A stretch of 64,000 nt of DNA from Antedon bifida. Lineage: Eukaryota > Echinodermata > Crinoidea > Comatulida > Antedonidae. Numbering within the stretch: position 1 is the first letter of the stretch; each line of letters begins with the position of its first letter. Position numbers and translations under genes: made by a program. The stretch spans positions 4,035,001 through 4,099,000 of the forward strand of contig OY727095.1 in NCBI GenBank assembly GCA_963402885.1, written 5' to 3'. Under the pieces are notes generated by a model. That model saw only the letters and a program-made list of their open reading frames with translations, was not told the DNA's origin and did not search any database. This document shows, piece after piece, positions 22,801 through 33,779 of this stretch.

Positions 22801-25081
22801 TCATTTTGATACCCCATTATAACCAACCCAACCCCTCAGACCCCAACCCGTTTTATGTGGTTTATTAGCCCATCAGTCATACACTTACTACATGCTAGCC
22901 CGGATGTTTTACATTTTCACTATATGGTTTGTAAAAAAACTTACATGAGTACCACTATCGGCAGAATCTTCAGAGCATGTAGATGATGGGGGAGGCGACA
23001 GTGGTTCTGCCTTTATATTAATACCTGTTATTAATATAAAAAATAAGTGTTATTAATCACAAACAATAATTTTTATATTAATCATACATGCCTTTATACA
23101 TTCAAATGTTTAGCTCATATGCAATCATTGAGGAAAAACTTTTGCTTTTAAGTCTCATCAACGAAACCAGACTTCCTGAACAAAAGGAGGAAAAATCTCA
23201 AAATTATTATTTCTTTAGGGTATCAAATTCTTTTTAACAACAGTATTTACTGTACAGCCCTACATACAATTCCTGTACTACTGTAATGCACTTGTCAATT
23301 GTATGAGCCACTATACAAGCCTGGGGAGAGGTGCGTTATGGGCGCGTCATTTACAAATAACTATTGATGCAGGTGTGTGTTAAAAATCCTAGATGGTATG
23401 TCATATCAATAAACAATGGTGTGTCAATGTCCGTCACTTTACCACCCACCACATCATGAACAACATAGTCACAATGAATCATGGTCACTTAAACGCAAGG
23501 CACTTTTTTGACACAGGGGTGTGTCTGTGACACATGACGTACTGTACTGTACCTCTTCAGGGGATCGTATAGTGGGTCATACAATCGACGAGTGCATAAC
23601 TCATACATACAGCATGAATACTGTATCAGGGATGTCACCACGGTGGTCGGTACCATACAGTGTAAGGTACTGTACTCCAATATTTTAGCTCTTTGTTACA
23701 CGTCACCTTTCCAGTATTAACTTTACTTACCTGCAACAACATCATTGATTCCTGAATCCAGGTGATCCCATGGATTTCCCAGGTCAGCACCAAACCAGTC
23801 TGTAACCTTTGAGTCCACAAAATCCCCAAGAGGATTCTGAAACAGTAAGTGAAATAAATGAAAGTTATTACATTATCACAGCTGGAAAAGCAAGCAAAAG
23901 TGGCGATGTACCGTCAAATATGGCTGCATAACAACAGTCAATAAGATGTGTGATTTTTAAAGGACACAATCTATGTCAGTATAAACAACATTTAAGTACT
24001 CTACTAAATACAGTATTAAATAATTAGTTAAAAATACATTACCAGATAATGTGTATTAAATATCAAAATCTAACTTTCAATTTTTAACATGAATCAAATT
24101 TAATTACATAAAAAAACGGGAATCTGTCTTTACTGAATTTACAATTCAGTCATGTCATGTAATTATTTATAATACAAACCTTTAAATGTGGAATGTCACT
24201 CAGAAGGTCGGAACTTGATATGCTGTCTGCTAAAATATCCAACTTGCCAAGATCATTATCTAAAATAATTAATAATAATATATTAAATAATTGATTTATT
24301 ATACAGTAATAATAATACAATTAATAAAAATATAATACAGTAAATCTAAACGTTTATAGGATCGTGTATTTATTTACAATAAAATGGCAATAGGCCTACA
24401 ATTACTATTGAATTGTGATCACGAAAAAAATTATAAAAAACCCTATTCTATATTAGGCTAGCCATTTAACCTACCTACGAGGCCTACTTATTACTACTAG
24501 CCTACAGTACCTACTAGGCTACCTCTACTTTAATAACTAGCCTACTAGGTTAGTCCTAGGCGTAGCCTATATACTACTACTAATACATTGATCTATCGAT
24601 GGCTAGCTAGAGGCCGGCGCCTACTCTAGCTAGGCCTTAGTTAGGCCTACTACTACTATGCTATCTATACTTGCCTAGCTATTTAGGCCTAGGCTACTAG
24701 CCTATCCAGGCCTACGGCCTACTACCCTACTAATAATAATAATAATTATATCATAAATTAATCTGCCTACTACTAGCTAGGCCCTCTAGCTAGCTATACA
24801 TCCGGCTATACTAGGTCGGTTAGTCATGTTTTTAGGCTAAGCCAGTGTAATAAGTGTAGGCCTACGTGGTATTCCCACGGTTGATACCCGGCCCAATAAA
24901 ATGAATTTAAAAGGCATCGTTTCTGCTTGATTGATTTCATTTGATGCCGTTTGAATGGGGCTAAAAATAACAAAAATACAACCAAATTTAGTGCCTATTT
25001 ATACGTACCCCAATCTTCAGATGGCAAAAAATTGTCTGTCAGATAAGTTGTATCAGCTTCAGATACAAAATCCAGAGACAT
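16885..25081 (-). CDS. ATF6: ATF6, ER-membrane bZIP transcription factor (complete, 14 coding exons)
   Basis: Coding exons, 5' to 3' on the minus strand: 25081-25009, 24259-24180, 23836-23731, 23024-22945, 22606-22312, 21765-21590, 21320-21243, 20969-20862, 20726-20620, 18745-18506, 18122-18044, 17737-17564, 17234-17150, 17063-16885. Total 1860 nt, 619 aa. Seen: acidic N-terminus with [16 protein letters not shown]; basic region [20 protein letters not shown] (about 275-294); leucine zipper (297-332); membrane helix about 349-367 with Asn363 and Pro366; RNLL at 387-390; lumenal [24 protein letters not shown] and [12 protein letters not shown]. Family knowledge: on ER stress ATF6 moves to the Golgi, is cut by S1P at an RxxL site and by S2P in a helix needing Asn/Pro, and its bZIP fragment activates chaperone genes. 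Both cleavage features are retained. ATG chosen because it opens the acidic domain. Alternative: an ATF6B-type ancestor, since invertebrates usually have one gene. Confidence 0.95.
17790..17924. mobile_element. Family-2 inverted-repeat element in an ATF6 intron
   Basis: Core GTGATGTGCCCATATATGG, then CATGATGATGTCATATCAC, ending TTGATAGTGTAGACAGAGCT. The left terminus is degenerate. It carries an internal duplication of CATATCACTACCATATTT. Lies just upstream (on the minus strand) of the exon 17737-17564. Confidence 0.8.
18856..18994. mobile_element. Family-2 inverted-repeat element in an ATF6 intron
   Basis: Starts AAAGCTTTGTCTACACTAT and contains GTGATGTGCCCAAATATGG and ATGACATCATCATGCC; ends in a degenerate AAGTTTGATAGTCT. 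The 17-bp minisatellite begins immediately beside it, so the element may have seeded or bounded that array. Confidence 0.82.
18994..20412. repeat. 17-bp minisatellite in an ATF6 intron
   Basis: About 80 near-perfect copies of ATAGCTCTATACAACTT, with variants TTCTATAC, GCAAC, CAGCTT and TATTGTTC. Variant order shows larger blocks repeated within the array, for example runs of TTATTGTTC units. It fills most of the 1.87-kb intron between the membrane-segment exon (20726-20620) and the first lumenal exon (18745-18506). Nothing suggests coding. Confidence 0.96.
21822..22206. mobile_element. Non-autonomous inverted-repeat element with CAGGGG termini, in an ATF6 intron
   Basis: Left end CAGGGGCAATAAAGGTCTTA; right end, reverse-complemented, CAGGGGTGGATTGCAATA then AAAGACCTAAGCC. 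Diverged subterminal TTAGAC/GGTCTTAG repeats point inward on both sides. No coding. CAGGGG ends are common in hAT elements, but no 8-bp target duplication was visible, so the class is tentative. Confidence 0.65.
24400..24870. repeat. AGGCCTA/CTAG-rich tract in ATF6 intron 1
   Basis: A 470-bp block with an extreme density of AGGCCTA, GCCTAC and CTAG words plus TACTACTA runs, unlike the flanking AT-rich DNA. It lies between the first two ATF6 coding exons. It has no coding capacity and no clean period. It looks like expansion and decay of the TAGGCCTA palindrome seen elsewhere in the window. Confidence 0.65.
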
Positions 25082-26603
25082 TTCTGGAGATAAAATGTTG
25101 TTTTTTCATTAAAAACTGTAAAATATGGAATTATTATTTTCTTTCCGTGTGTGAACTTTTACGTGTGTTTCTTATGCTATCCCAGAGTTCAGTGTTGTGG
25201 CGTTAGGCTAGTCGTGGTTATCCAGACGTTTAACAAACATTGGGTTACACTCGGCATACCAAAGCGGACTTGAAACATGTTCGATCGCAATAAATATACA
25301 AGGGTTGACTGTATGCCTATTTCATTTCATTAAAAAAAAACATAGTTTAAAAAAACCCTGCAAATGGAGAAAATCGGAGAAGATGGCGTAGTCGTAAAAA
25401 AAAAACAGAAACAAAAAAAAAACAACAAATTGTTACTAGGCCTACAATTAGGCCTCTGCGGTAACCGTACGGACCTCGTTAAGCAAAATGCCGGATGGGA
25501 TGAGTTGAGCTCAGTTAATTTTTGTCCAGAAGTAAATTATATCGATTGAGCAATTAAAACTTCCAAGAAAAAAAAGAAAACGAAAATTGAGTCAATGGTT
25601 GAAGCAGGGTTGAAGCGAGGATAGGCGCGGTACAAACATTCAGTGAAGTTTAAAACATATAACCAAGTCTTTGGGCACACCCCTTCACACAGGGCCAACT
25701 GCTGTTAATTAACATAAAAGAGGTGATTTAAAGTATGTGGATAATTGTAATGAATTATTTCACGAGCTTCATATTATCAGTGTAGGTAAACACTGGATCA
25801 AGACCCGCCTTCGACGCAGGCCTACAAATTCGATACGGTAACCGAGGATTACTGTTCACTATTGAAATTGACAATCATGTGTGATTATGAGCAATATATA
25901 ATAGTACAGTTCGACCATGGAGTAATTAAAATATATATCTTTTTTTAATGTATATATAAAAACATTACTTTCAAAAAAACTTTACATAGTAATGATTATT
26001 ATAAAAAGTACGATAAAAACAATACATATAAAGAGAAGATGCACCAATAAATATTTAGAAACAGTAGGGCCTACACCCCTATACTAACATAGATACATTT
26101 CGGGAGAGCACGCAAATTGATAAATCTCATAATTAATTACTGTAATTAATTTATTTACCATTCTGGTTACTTTATAAAACAAGGCTCCTTTAATTTATTT
26201 CGACACCAGACGCGGCGTGGTAGAAACATCGAACGGGTGCGAAGTCCAATTTGGTATGCTAAACCTACCTGCAAAACAGGCCAAAATAATGTGCAATAGG
26301 TAAATTAATTTTAAAATAGCGTATGCAACGCAAAAAATACGACAGATATAAAATTAATTTTTCAGATGCATAATCATTTCTAATTAACCAAACTATGATA
26401 AATTTTGAAACCTAATGTTTAGTTAAAATTAACATGGCATTTTCAGTTACCCGAAATAAAACATCGTCTTAATAATTAATGGTATAATCCTATCCCACCA
26501 TACAGTAGTCCATTAGTGACCATGTGTCCCACCTCCCAATAAATCAAAGGAAAAAAGTTGATAAACAAACTTTGTGAGGACAGTGTACTACAAAAAAAAT
26601 AGT
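25082..26603. other. Shared 5' region between ATF6 and EXOSC2 (head to head)
   Basis: The two start codons face away from each other across about 1.5 kb. No clear TATA box, CpG-dense stretch or upstream coding exon was found. A TTTTACAG acceptor-like site about 40 bases before the ATF6 ATG allows an upstream non-coding exon. Frames inside this stretch show no recognisable protein. Shared or separate promoters cannot be told from sequence. Confidence 0.55.
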
Positions 26604-29600
26604 ATGACTTCTGTTGAAATACGTGTTGTAAAACGGAAAAAGAAAGCTCAAAATGTAGCTGAACCAGAAAATCTGGTTACCCCAGGCGACGTTATAACAA
26701 CAGAGAGTGGTATAATGAGGTACAGTATTTACTATTTAAGGCTTCAATAAAACGGATGGTGCTAGGCCCACATGACAGAGTGCGGTCTGTGTTTTGATGG
26801 TGATGTGCACGGGATAGAGACCTGCTGTTGTGCTGTGGTTCACTATGCCTAGGCTGTGTGTAGCCTAGGCCCTAGTATATTTGGTGTTTTCTACCTTTCA
26901 CTGCCTGTTCAGGTACAATAAAATAACAGCTCTCTCTCCTAATATTTAATTTATGATATAAAATGTGACAAGAACAAAATTATTCATTAAATTAAAACTA
27001 AAAGCATAATACTTAATAATAATAGTTAATTTAATACCCTTTGATTATGGTTGCCTAGTTTAATTTATTACTTTCCTAGATAGTAGTAATGGAGATGGGT
27101 TTAGTCCTTGTAGGCTGTCTGTAATTATTTAAATATATCAATAATACATTTATTTATTTTGCTTGATTGATACAGAGGACATGGTACATACATGGCTGAG
27201 GACAAACTATACGCATCAGTGGCTGGGATGGTAGAAAAGGTCAACAAACTGGTGTGCGTTCGTCCTTTGAAAACCAGGTATGGTTATGGTACAGTACTAC
27301 AATAGTATATACTATTGCACCACCAGACTAATATAACCAAAATATCCACAATTTTAGCAATATACACTGTAGATAACACTTTGCTAAGCTAAACAAAAAA
27401 TAAATACATTTAAAAAAAATTATTGATTTTGTGTTTAATATTGACTTGAAGAAAAACATTTTCTCTTTTAATTTGATTGCTTTAGATATAATGCTGAAGT
27501 TGGTGACGTCATTGTAGGTAGAATCACTGAGGTGCGGTAATAAAATGTGCTTTTAAATGTCTATAAAAAAATTGTTTTATTCAGTTACAGCATCAAATAT
27601 GATATAGTAGAACCCCTTAAAGGGACACCTTTGTAAACCCTCCAAAGTGTCTCTTTAATAAGGGTGCCCCCCTGTAGGGGTTCCATAATAGATTAATGTA
27701 AATTGTCTTAAGCCTTGTCTACACTATCAAACTGTGTGTGATAAAAAATATGTGATATGCCCATATATGCTCTCTATGGTCACGCAAATGGTGATTGGAG
27801 TTGTCAATTGGCTAAAAAAAATTTGATATCAATTGCAATACTGGCTGGAAAAAAAAGATCGCCACCATCGCCTGCCTAAGCAATCACATTTTTGCATGTG
27901 GTAATGTTTTATTTGTATTTTAATAATAATAATAATTTAATTTTTTTTGTTTTTAACCGAAAAATTTGCTGAAGAAGTTACAATTTGGTGAAAAAAAATC
28001 GGCGACCTTTCTCCAATTTTGCTAAAGCAAATATGACCGTAGTGTGAACATAGGCACGTGATGATGTCATATCACTAACATATTTGGGCACATCACACTG
28101 AAAGTGTAGACTGATCTTTAACAAATAATTAGCTTGAGTACACATTTTTTTTTAGGTTGGCCAAAAACGTTGGAAAGTGGATACGAACTCTCGTTTAGAT
28201 TCAATGTTAATGCTGTCCTCTGTTAATTTACCTGGTGGGGAATTACGAAGGAGGTCAGCTGAAGATGAACTATCAATGCGAGATTACCTGACAGAGGGCG
28301 ATCTTATTAGTGTAAGGTTTATTGTAAATGTCTCCCTCTATTGAGCTGAATTTCATTTACCTCAAAAAGATAACATAAACAGAACATAAAATACAATACA
28401 TGGACAAGAAACAAAACACAAACAGGAATCTGTGCTATATCTCCAAATACTACAATATTTGCCAAGTATCATAGGAATATTTGGTAATACAGCATCTCAT
28501 GTGTATCACATGTGGTGCCTGTATCATGTTAGGTTAAGTTACTACTGAAACATATGTGATTGATTGAAGATAAAATATTTAGAATACAGAAATATGTATA
28601 AACATTTATTTTGGTAAAAACACAACTTTAGATACAACATTGCAGAACAACCCACATGATTACAATTAATTCAATTTTTTAAATATCTCCAAACAGCAGA
28701 AAAAGAACAACAATTCAACATATTGCACTAATGTGTTATAAATAATAAAATATAAGATTTTCCATGACAAAGAAATTGTGTTTTCCAATAACTTGGCACA
28801 GTTTTCTTTATTGCTGTTTTATTTAGCTTTTTGCTTATTTTATCCAGCCACTGATACCTAAGGCATTGTCATTTCGTTCATCAATTTGCCTTTGGATTTA
28901 TTCATATCTACATATTTAATATTTATTGTACATAGAGGTTAATATTTGCATATTAATAATAAAACAATAGATTATTGGATATTAGAGTACATGTCATTTT
29001 TCCTATATGTACTATAAAGTTCTGTCTACACTATCAAACTAGTTAGACAAAAATGTCGATGTGGCCAAATATGGTAGTGATATGACATCATCATGCCCAT
29101 ATATATCACATTTTTTTGTCATAAAGTTTGATAGTGTAGACAAGGCTTAAGACACATACACATTTTTAATCTATTTCTTAATACTTTGAAATTAAATTTG
29201 CTTCAGGCTGAAGTACAGACCATTTACCAAACAGGCATCGTGTCACTCCATACAAGGAGTTTAAAGTATGGCAAGGTAATGGAGTAATTATATATATAAT
29301 TGAAGTTTACAATATACAGTATGACAGAAAAGCAATCATAAATGAGATAATTGGTATTTTAGTTTCTTATATACGCTTATTGCTTGATGCTTGGCAAAAC
29401 GTCTTGTTGTTTTGTGTATTGAATTTCCTTGTACAATTATATGGGTTTTATAAGTGGACTGTCAGATCAACGAGTTAACGAGTGTAGTGTGAATTAAAGT
29501 TAACTCCCCCAATTCCCCTTTAAAAATAATTTCATACAGTTGATGGACACACTTGTTCTGCAAAATGTTCTTACATTAAATACACCCTAACAACTCTTTT

Positions 29601-31423
29601 AGAATTCCTACTTTCTTATTCTCCTTTCACAGAGTAATTTTTAGATCACATACTGTACTGTACATGTTCCTAAATTTAAATGCACATTAAAATTCACGCT
29701 TTTGTTTCTGTAGCTGGGACAAGGGATTCTATTGAAGGTGTCTCCGTCACTCGTCTTGCGTCGTAAAACACATTTCCATAATCTTCCATGTGGCGCCACG
29801 GTAATCCTAGGTAATAATGGATACATCTGGATCAGCCAGAATAGGAATGAGGACGACGCCGAATTGGCCGGAGGCTTCATTCAAAATTTAGAGGTTTGAC
29901 ATACCAACTCAAATATTATTAGGCCAAGATCTTTAATAATCTTATTTAAAGTGCTAGGCTGAACAAACATCCTTTTTTTTTTCTTTTGCCCTTAATATAG
30001 AGACTAGCAGATGCCAACTAGCCCACCTAATAGGCCTAACTAGCCTAGCTAATAGGCCTAACTAGCCTAGCTAATAGGCCTAACTAGCCTAGCTCATGCT
30101 CCTTTTTGTGGAAAAAAATGTGTAGCAGGTAAAGCAAGATTAAGTAGATGGATGGACAGAGAGAGATTTGAACTGTTGACCTCACAATCAAGTGGTCGGC
30201 ACACTAGCAACGCCACCACTGACTTTCAATAATGATTAAATTAAACCATATTATTGGATCTTGTGCCTGAAATTTTTTGTTTATTTTGTCATTATTGGGT
30301 TGTCTTTGGTTAGCCTATTTTCTGCTCAAAGTCTAGATAATTTTTAATAATCAACACTCAAAGCGCTTTGATCTTTATGAAATAGCGCTATATAAATATC
30401 GCATTATTATCATTATTCTATGGTATATAAAAATCACCCCAATCTCATATTTAGATATACCTACCCCTTTTTTCAGCCTGTCCCGATTGCTGACAGAGAG
30501 GTCATTGTCCGTCTAAATAATTGCATTCGAGCACTTGCACGTCATCGAATGATGCTCTACGACACAAGTATCCTCTATGCCTATGAAGAATCATTAAAAT
30601 ATGAGGTAAATTAAAAAAATATACAAAATAAATTACAGTTTATCTTAATAAAGATGATAAAATATATTTTAACACCATGACCTACCCATTTAAGCTGAAA
30701 AAAGTGTAATGTGCCCAAATTTGGCACTGATATACCCAAATATGGTAATGATATGACATCATCATGTCCATATATGGGCACATCACATTTTGTTCTCACA
30801 TAAAGTGTAGTGTAGTGTAGACAAGGCTTTAAGCAAATACTTTGTTGGGGCCTGAAGCTGTCCCCTTAATAGAGGTTCTACTACTGTATATTGAAAAATA
30901 ATTTGCAAATAAAATGGTTTTTATTGGGTAAAGTTTGAATTTAATAACCAACCATCATAATTGTACATAAAATATTACAATTTATTTTACAATAACCATT
31001 ACATCATGGATAACTTTTTGCACATATATTCTCAATTGATATTTCCACTGGTCATTCATATCTAATATACAGTAAAAATGAAATGACTGATTTATGATAT
31101 TTTAACAATAAATCATACAGAATGTTCCCTATATTAAATTATCAAATATTTAAAACTGAGATCAAATCCAATCCGTTGTTGTCAGTTCGACCTGAACTAC
31201 AATTTAGAGAAAGGTCACATCTTATTCTCAAAAGAATAAAATCAATTTTACTAAGAGTTTTTTTTCTCAAACGAATAAAAGAGCCTGTTTACAAAATTGT
31301 AATAAAAATGTTAATATGTTTTTATTTAATTTATTTAACCAGATAAAAGAATTACTTTCAAGTGAAGTTATGGACGAGGTTGTGGAGAAAACACGGGTTC
31401 GCATTGAACAAGAACAGACATGA
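26604..31423 (+). CDS. EXOSC2: EXOSC2 / RRP4, RNA exosome cap subunit (complete, 8 exons)
   Basis: Exons: 26604-26719, 27176-27277, 27486-27531, 28156-28311, 29207-29275, 29714-29893, 30477-30605, 31343-31423. Total 879 nt, 292 aa, against 293 in human. Seen: N-terminal VTPGDVITTESGIMRGHGTY; S1 region around VGDVIVGRITEVGQKRWKV and NLPGGELRRRSAEDE; LHTRSLKYGKLGQG; KH region with LPCGATVILGNNGYIW (GxNG-type loop); C-terminal RMMLYDTSILYAYE. Family knowledge: RRP4 is one of three S1/KH cap proteins on the exosome ring and helps guide RNA to the nuclease in nucleus and cytoplasm. The donor after 27531 (GAG|GTGCGG) is weak but is required by the frame and by homology. AATAAA at 31897-31902 is the likely poly(A) signal. 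Confidence 0.96.
27607..27692. repeat. Family-3 (GTAGAACCCC ... GGACAC) repeat in an EXOSC2 intron
   Basis: Begins GTAGAACCCCTTAAAGGGAC and ends AAGGGTGCCCCCCTGTAGGG; an imperfect palindrome of about 85 bp. Same word set as the tandem copies in the EXOSC2 3' UTR and the array at 51.1 kb. Confidence 0.65.
27710..28118. mobile_element. Family-2 element split by an inserted 280-bp sequence, in an EXOSC2 intron
   Basis: The left part (AAGCCTTGTCTACACTATCA ... GCCCATATATG) ends near 27769. The right part (CACGTGATGATGTCATATCA ... GAAAGTGTAGACTGATCTT) resumes near 28050. The insert starts CTATGGTCACGCAAATGG and ends with the inverse of CTATGTTCACACTACGG, so it looks like a second short inverted-repeat element. 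The insertion is therefore younger than the family-2 copy. Confidence 0.72.
29016..29149. mobile_element. Family-2 inverted-repeat element in an EXOSC2 intron
   Basis: AAAGTTCTGTCTACACTATC at the left and AGTTTGATAGTGTAGACAAG at the right frame a core with CAAATATGGTAGTGATATGA. About 134 bp; intact at both ends. Confidence 0.85.
30030..30096. repeat. 22-bp tandem repeat AATAGGCCTAACTAGCCTAG in an EXOSC2 intron
   Basis: Three near-identical units of 22 bp (AATAGGCCTAACTAGCCTAG then CT), each containing TAGGCC and CTAG words. It resembles the AGGCCTA/CTAG-rich tract in ATF6 intron 1 but is regular. Confidence 0.85.
30150..30235 (-). mobile_element. tRNA-derived SINE head, degraded
   Basis: The minus strand reads CAGTGGTGGCGTTGCTAGTG, then TGCCGACCACTTGATTGTG, then AGGTCAACAGTTCAAATCTC. 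This has the order and spacing of a tRNA: an A-box-like TGGCGTTGCTAGTG and a B-box-like GGTCAACAGTTCAAATC. It lies in an EXOSC2 intron. It is too diverged to be a functional tRNA, and a SINE is the simplest reading. Confidence 0.5.
30355..30420 (+). mobile_element. SINE/LINE 3'-tail-like fragment (AAAGCGCTTTGA ... AGCGCTATATAAAT)
   Basis: AAAGCGCTTTGATC and AGCGCTATATAAATAT are followed by an ATTATTATC run. From memory, this word order is widespread as the 3' tail of L2-clade LINEs and the SINEs that use them. A similar tail on the minus strand is at about 49320-49366. Only the tail is present. Confidence 0.5.
30692..30831. mobile_element. Family-2 inverted-repeat element in the last EXOSC2 intron
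   Basis: Core AGTGTAATGTGCCCAAATTT, then ATGACATCATCATGTCC and TATATGGGCACATCACATTT; ends GTAGTGTAGACAAGGCTTT. The left terminus is decayed. A family-3 fragment (CTTAATAGAGGTTCTACTAC) follows at about 30845-30892. Confidence 0.8.
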
Positions 31424-31430
31424 AGTTTGG

Positions 31431-31840
31431 AACCTATTGTGAAAATAACACAGGGGACACTTGTGGGACCCACCCAGGTGTTCCCTTAATAGGGGTGTCC
31501 GAATAGTGCTGGGCAGTACAGTATTTGTTAAGAGACATACCTCATACATACTGAAGTTTGAAACCTCTTGTGATAACCCAGTAAAACCACCATTCAGGGG
31601 ACACTTTTGGGGACCCATTCAGGTGTTCCCTTAGTAGGGGTGTTCGAATAGTGCTGGGCAGTACAGTATTTGTTAAGATACATACCTCATACATACAGAA
31701 GTTTGAAACCTCTTGTGATAACACAGTAGAACCTCTATTCAGGGGACACTTTCGGGGACCCATTCAGGTGTTCCCTTAACAGGGGTGTCCAAATAGTGCT
31801 GGGTAGTACTGTACTTCATACATACTGAACTTTGGGTACA
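31431..31840 (+). repeat. Three 145-bp tandem family-3 repeats in the EXOSC2 3' UTR
   Basis: GTGCTGGGCAGTACAGTA recurs at 31506, 31651 and (as GTGCTGGGTAGTACTGTA) 31796, exactly 145 bp apart. Each unit also has GGGGACACTT, CAGGTGTTCCCTTA and AGGGGTGTCC, plus a TTTGAAACCTCTTGTGATAA linker. The repeats lie between the stop codon and the AATAAA at 31897, so they should be part of the mature mRNA. GGGGACAC and GTGTCC arms could pair within a unit. Confidence 0.88.
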
Positions 31841-31896
31841 AGGGTACTTATTTTCTTCAGGGAAGAGTGTAATTTCACTCTTTCATGTTTTCATGT

Positions 31897-31902
31897 AATA
31901 AA
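31897..31902 (+). terminator. Probable EXOSC2 polyadenylation signal AATAAA
   Basis: Canonical AATAAA in TGTAATAAAACACC, about 475 bases past the stop codon. It is followed about 40 bases later by the GT-rich GTTTGTGGCACTGTTTTGG, as expected of a cleavage site region. Confidence 0.7.
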
Positions 31903-31988
31903 ACACCTTAAAAATGAGAAATGTGAGGCTTTGTTTGTGGCACTGTTTTGGTTATGAGGAAAACTTGCTACTTAACCAGAAATAAACT

Positions 31989-32081
31989 AAAGCTCTGTTT
32001 ACACTATCAAACTTTATGTGACAAAAAAATGTGATGTGCCCATATATGGACATGATGACGTCATCACTACCATATTTGTGA
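31989..32081. mobile_element. Family-2 element, one-ended
   Basis: AAAGCTCTGTTTACACTATC, AACTTTATGTGACAAAAAAA, GTGATGTGCCCATATATGG, then CATGATGACGTCATCACTAC. The right terminus is missing. Just downstream of the EXOSC2 poly(A) signal. Confidence 0.8.
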
Positions 32082-33720
32082 TCATTTTATTTTTAATTTT
32101 CGGCACAAATAGGATAAATAGAAAATAGCCTAACAAAACAAATAACCGTCCATCACCACTATTAAACAATCACTGATGATAAATCAACCTATCTCTAAAT
32201 TAAAATTAAAACCATCGCGACTCGGATTGATTATACTCCATTACAACCAGCCTACTAGAACATGATTAAATTCACTAATACCCGTACGCTTTGAATTTCA
32301 CAGTCGAACAGGCTACGAAAACATAGATAGGCTACTTTTTATGAAACGTAATTTGGCGGTATCCGTTTATACGATGTACTGTAACGGTTAGTGTTTGTAA
32401 AGCAATTAAAACTAAAGTGTCCTTCGCTATGAAATCTACTCGAACGTATTAAACGTTCTATACTTGATTACACTGCTTTGATGACAATCCATTAACATCT
32501 GAACAATTCTACTCAATGACATCAACTGCTTCGACTTCTCATTAAAAATGAGGGTCGTCTCTTACTTATCGCTGGAAGATTTGTTGACAAAACAAAAAAG
32601 AAGACATACAAACACTTGGAAAAGAATTGGAGTCGCGTCAGGATCAAAATCCCTCACCCCGTTTCGGGGTTTCAGCTCAGTCTGATGGTTCGATAAGGGT
32701 AACATGACTACTAACCCCTCTCACCGGTATGTTACGTACGGTTACTGATTAAATCCAAATTTGGGGATAATTTCGGTGGTGAATAGGACCCGTCATTTAA
32801 GAATTCCCATTTCTTGCCACATATACATAATCCACACCTCAAATCTTTGTAGGCCTACTCCAATTGCTAAAACAAAACCTTCTGGGCTCCCAGAATATCA
32901 CCGTTAAAAAAAGTGAATGACTTGACTAGGTACTTCTTATGTTATCCTTTCCCCAACACTTTCCTTGACCAAATATAAAACGAATCTACACGTTAGTAAA
33001 CGTTATTTGGGTTAAGCTATGTGGCTGGTCAATACGGTTACAGGGGTCTCCATCCCATTCAATACTTTGTACCGGTCGCCCTCCACCCGTTTCTTCTCCG
33101 AGAAAAATGTTGAAATGTTGCTAGTTTATAGGCATATTACCATTATTACCCGTTCGTGACCTGTAACTAACTATTACAAAAACCTGTATTAAACAATTAC
33201 GTTGAATCTAAGACTAATTGACAAGTCTGACAAATCTTTAAGGCCTGGAAAATTGATGTGCTTTTAACTAGATACAATTCGCCATTAGTATAATGTTAGT
33301 GATTAAGTATAATAAGTAAGTGTTTTTCGGGTAAGTCTTTTTTTATGATGTAAGAAAGTTTAATATACGAGAAGAGGAACGAGAGATAACAGAGATAAAG
33401 AGAGATAAATAAGCTGTCATTAAAAAAAGTGCCTCAATTATCTTAATTCAAACTGTTTTTTTAGAGTTTGTCATAATGTTCACCGATCCTAATCTAAAAA
33501 AAAATAGGGAACAAAAGGGGATTTTTGTGTATAGTTAGAAAATCAATACTTTGCTGATAGAAAGATAATAACTAAATTTAGTAGGACAAGAGGAAACAAT
33601 ATTGCAAAATAGGCCTAAACAAGTTTGCGGTCATATTTTGGAACGGCAGCATGTAAATTTGCCATCCAGTTTCCTTACGCTACAGTTTATGATAATTTAC
33701 TTCAGTATTGCTGTGTGGAG
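32082..33720. other. Intergenic DNA without recognised content
   Basis: No open frame of note on either strand, no inverted termini and no tandem period. A short hairpin CACCCCGTTTCGGGGTTTC is at about 32657. The sequence is somewhat less AT-rich than its neighbours, but I cannot name it. Confidence 0.4.
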
Positions 33721-33779
33721 AGTTTTTTTCTTGCAAAGAAATCCGTTTAAGTTATAAAGTATGCTAGCAAAGAAATAAG

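Noticed and set aside
32640-33250. Region considered as a possible terminal repeat of a retroelement
   Set aside because: No matching second copy, primer-binding site or coding remnant was found, so no element is claimed.
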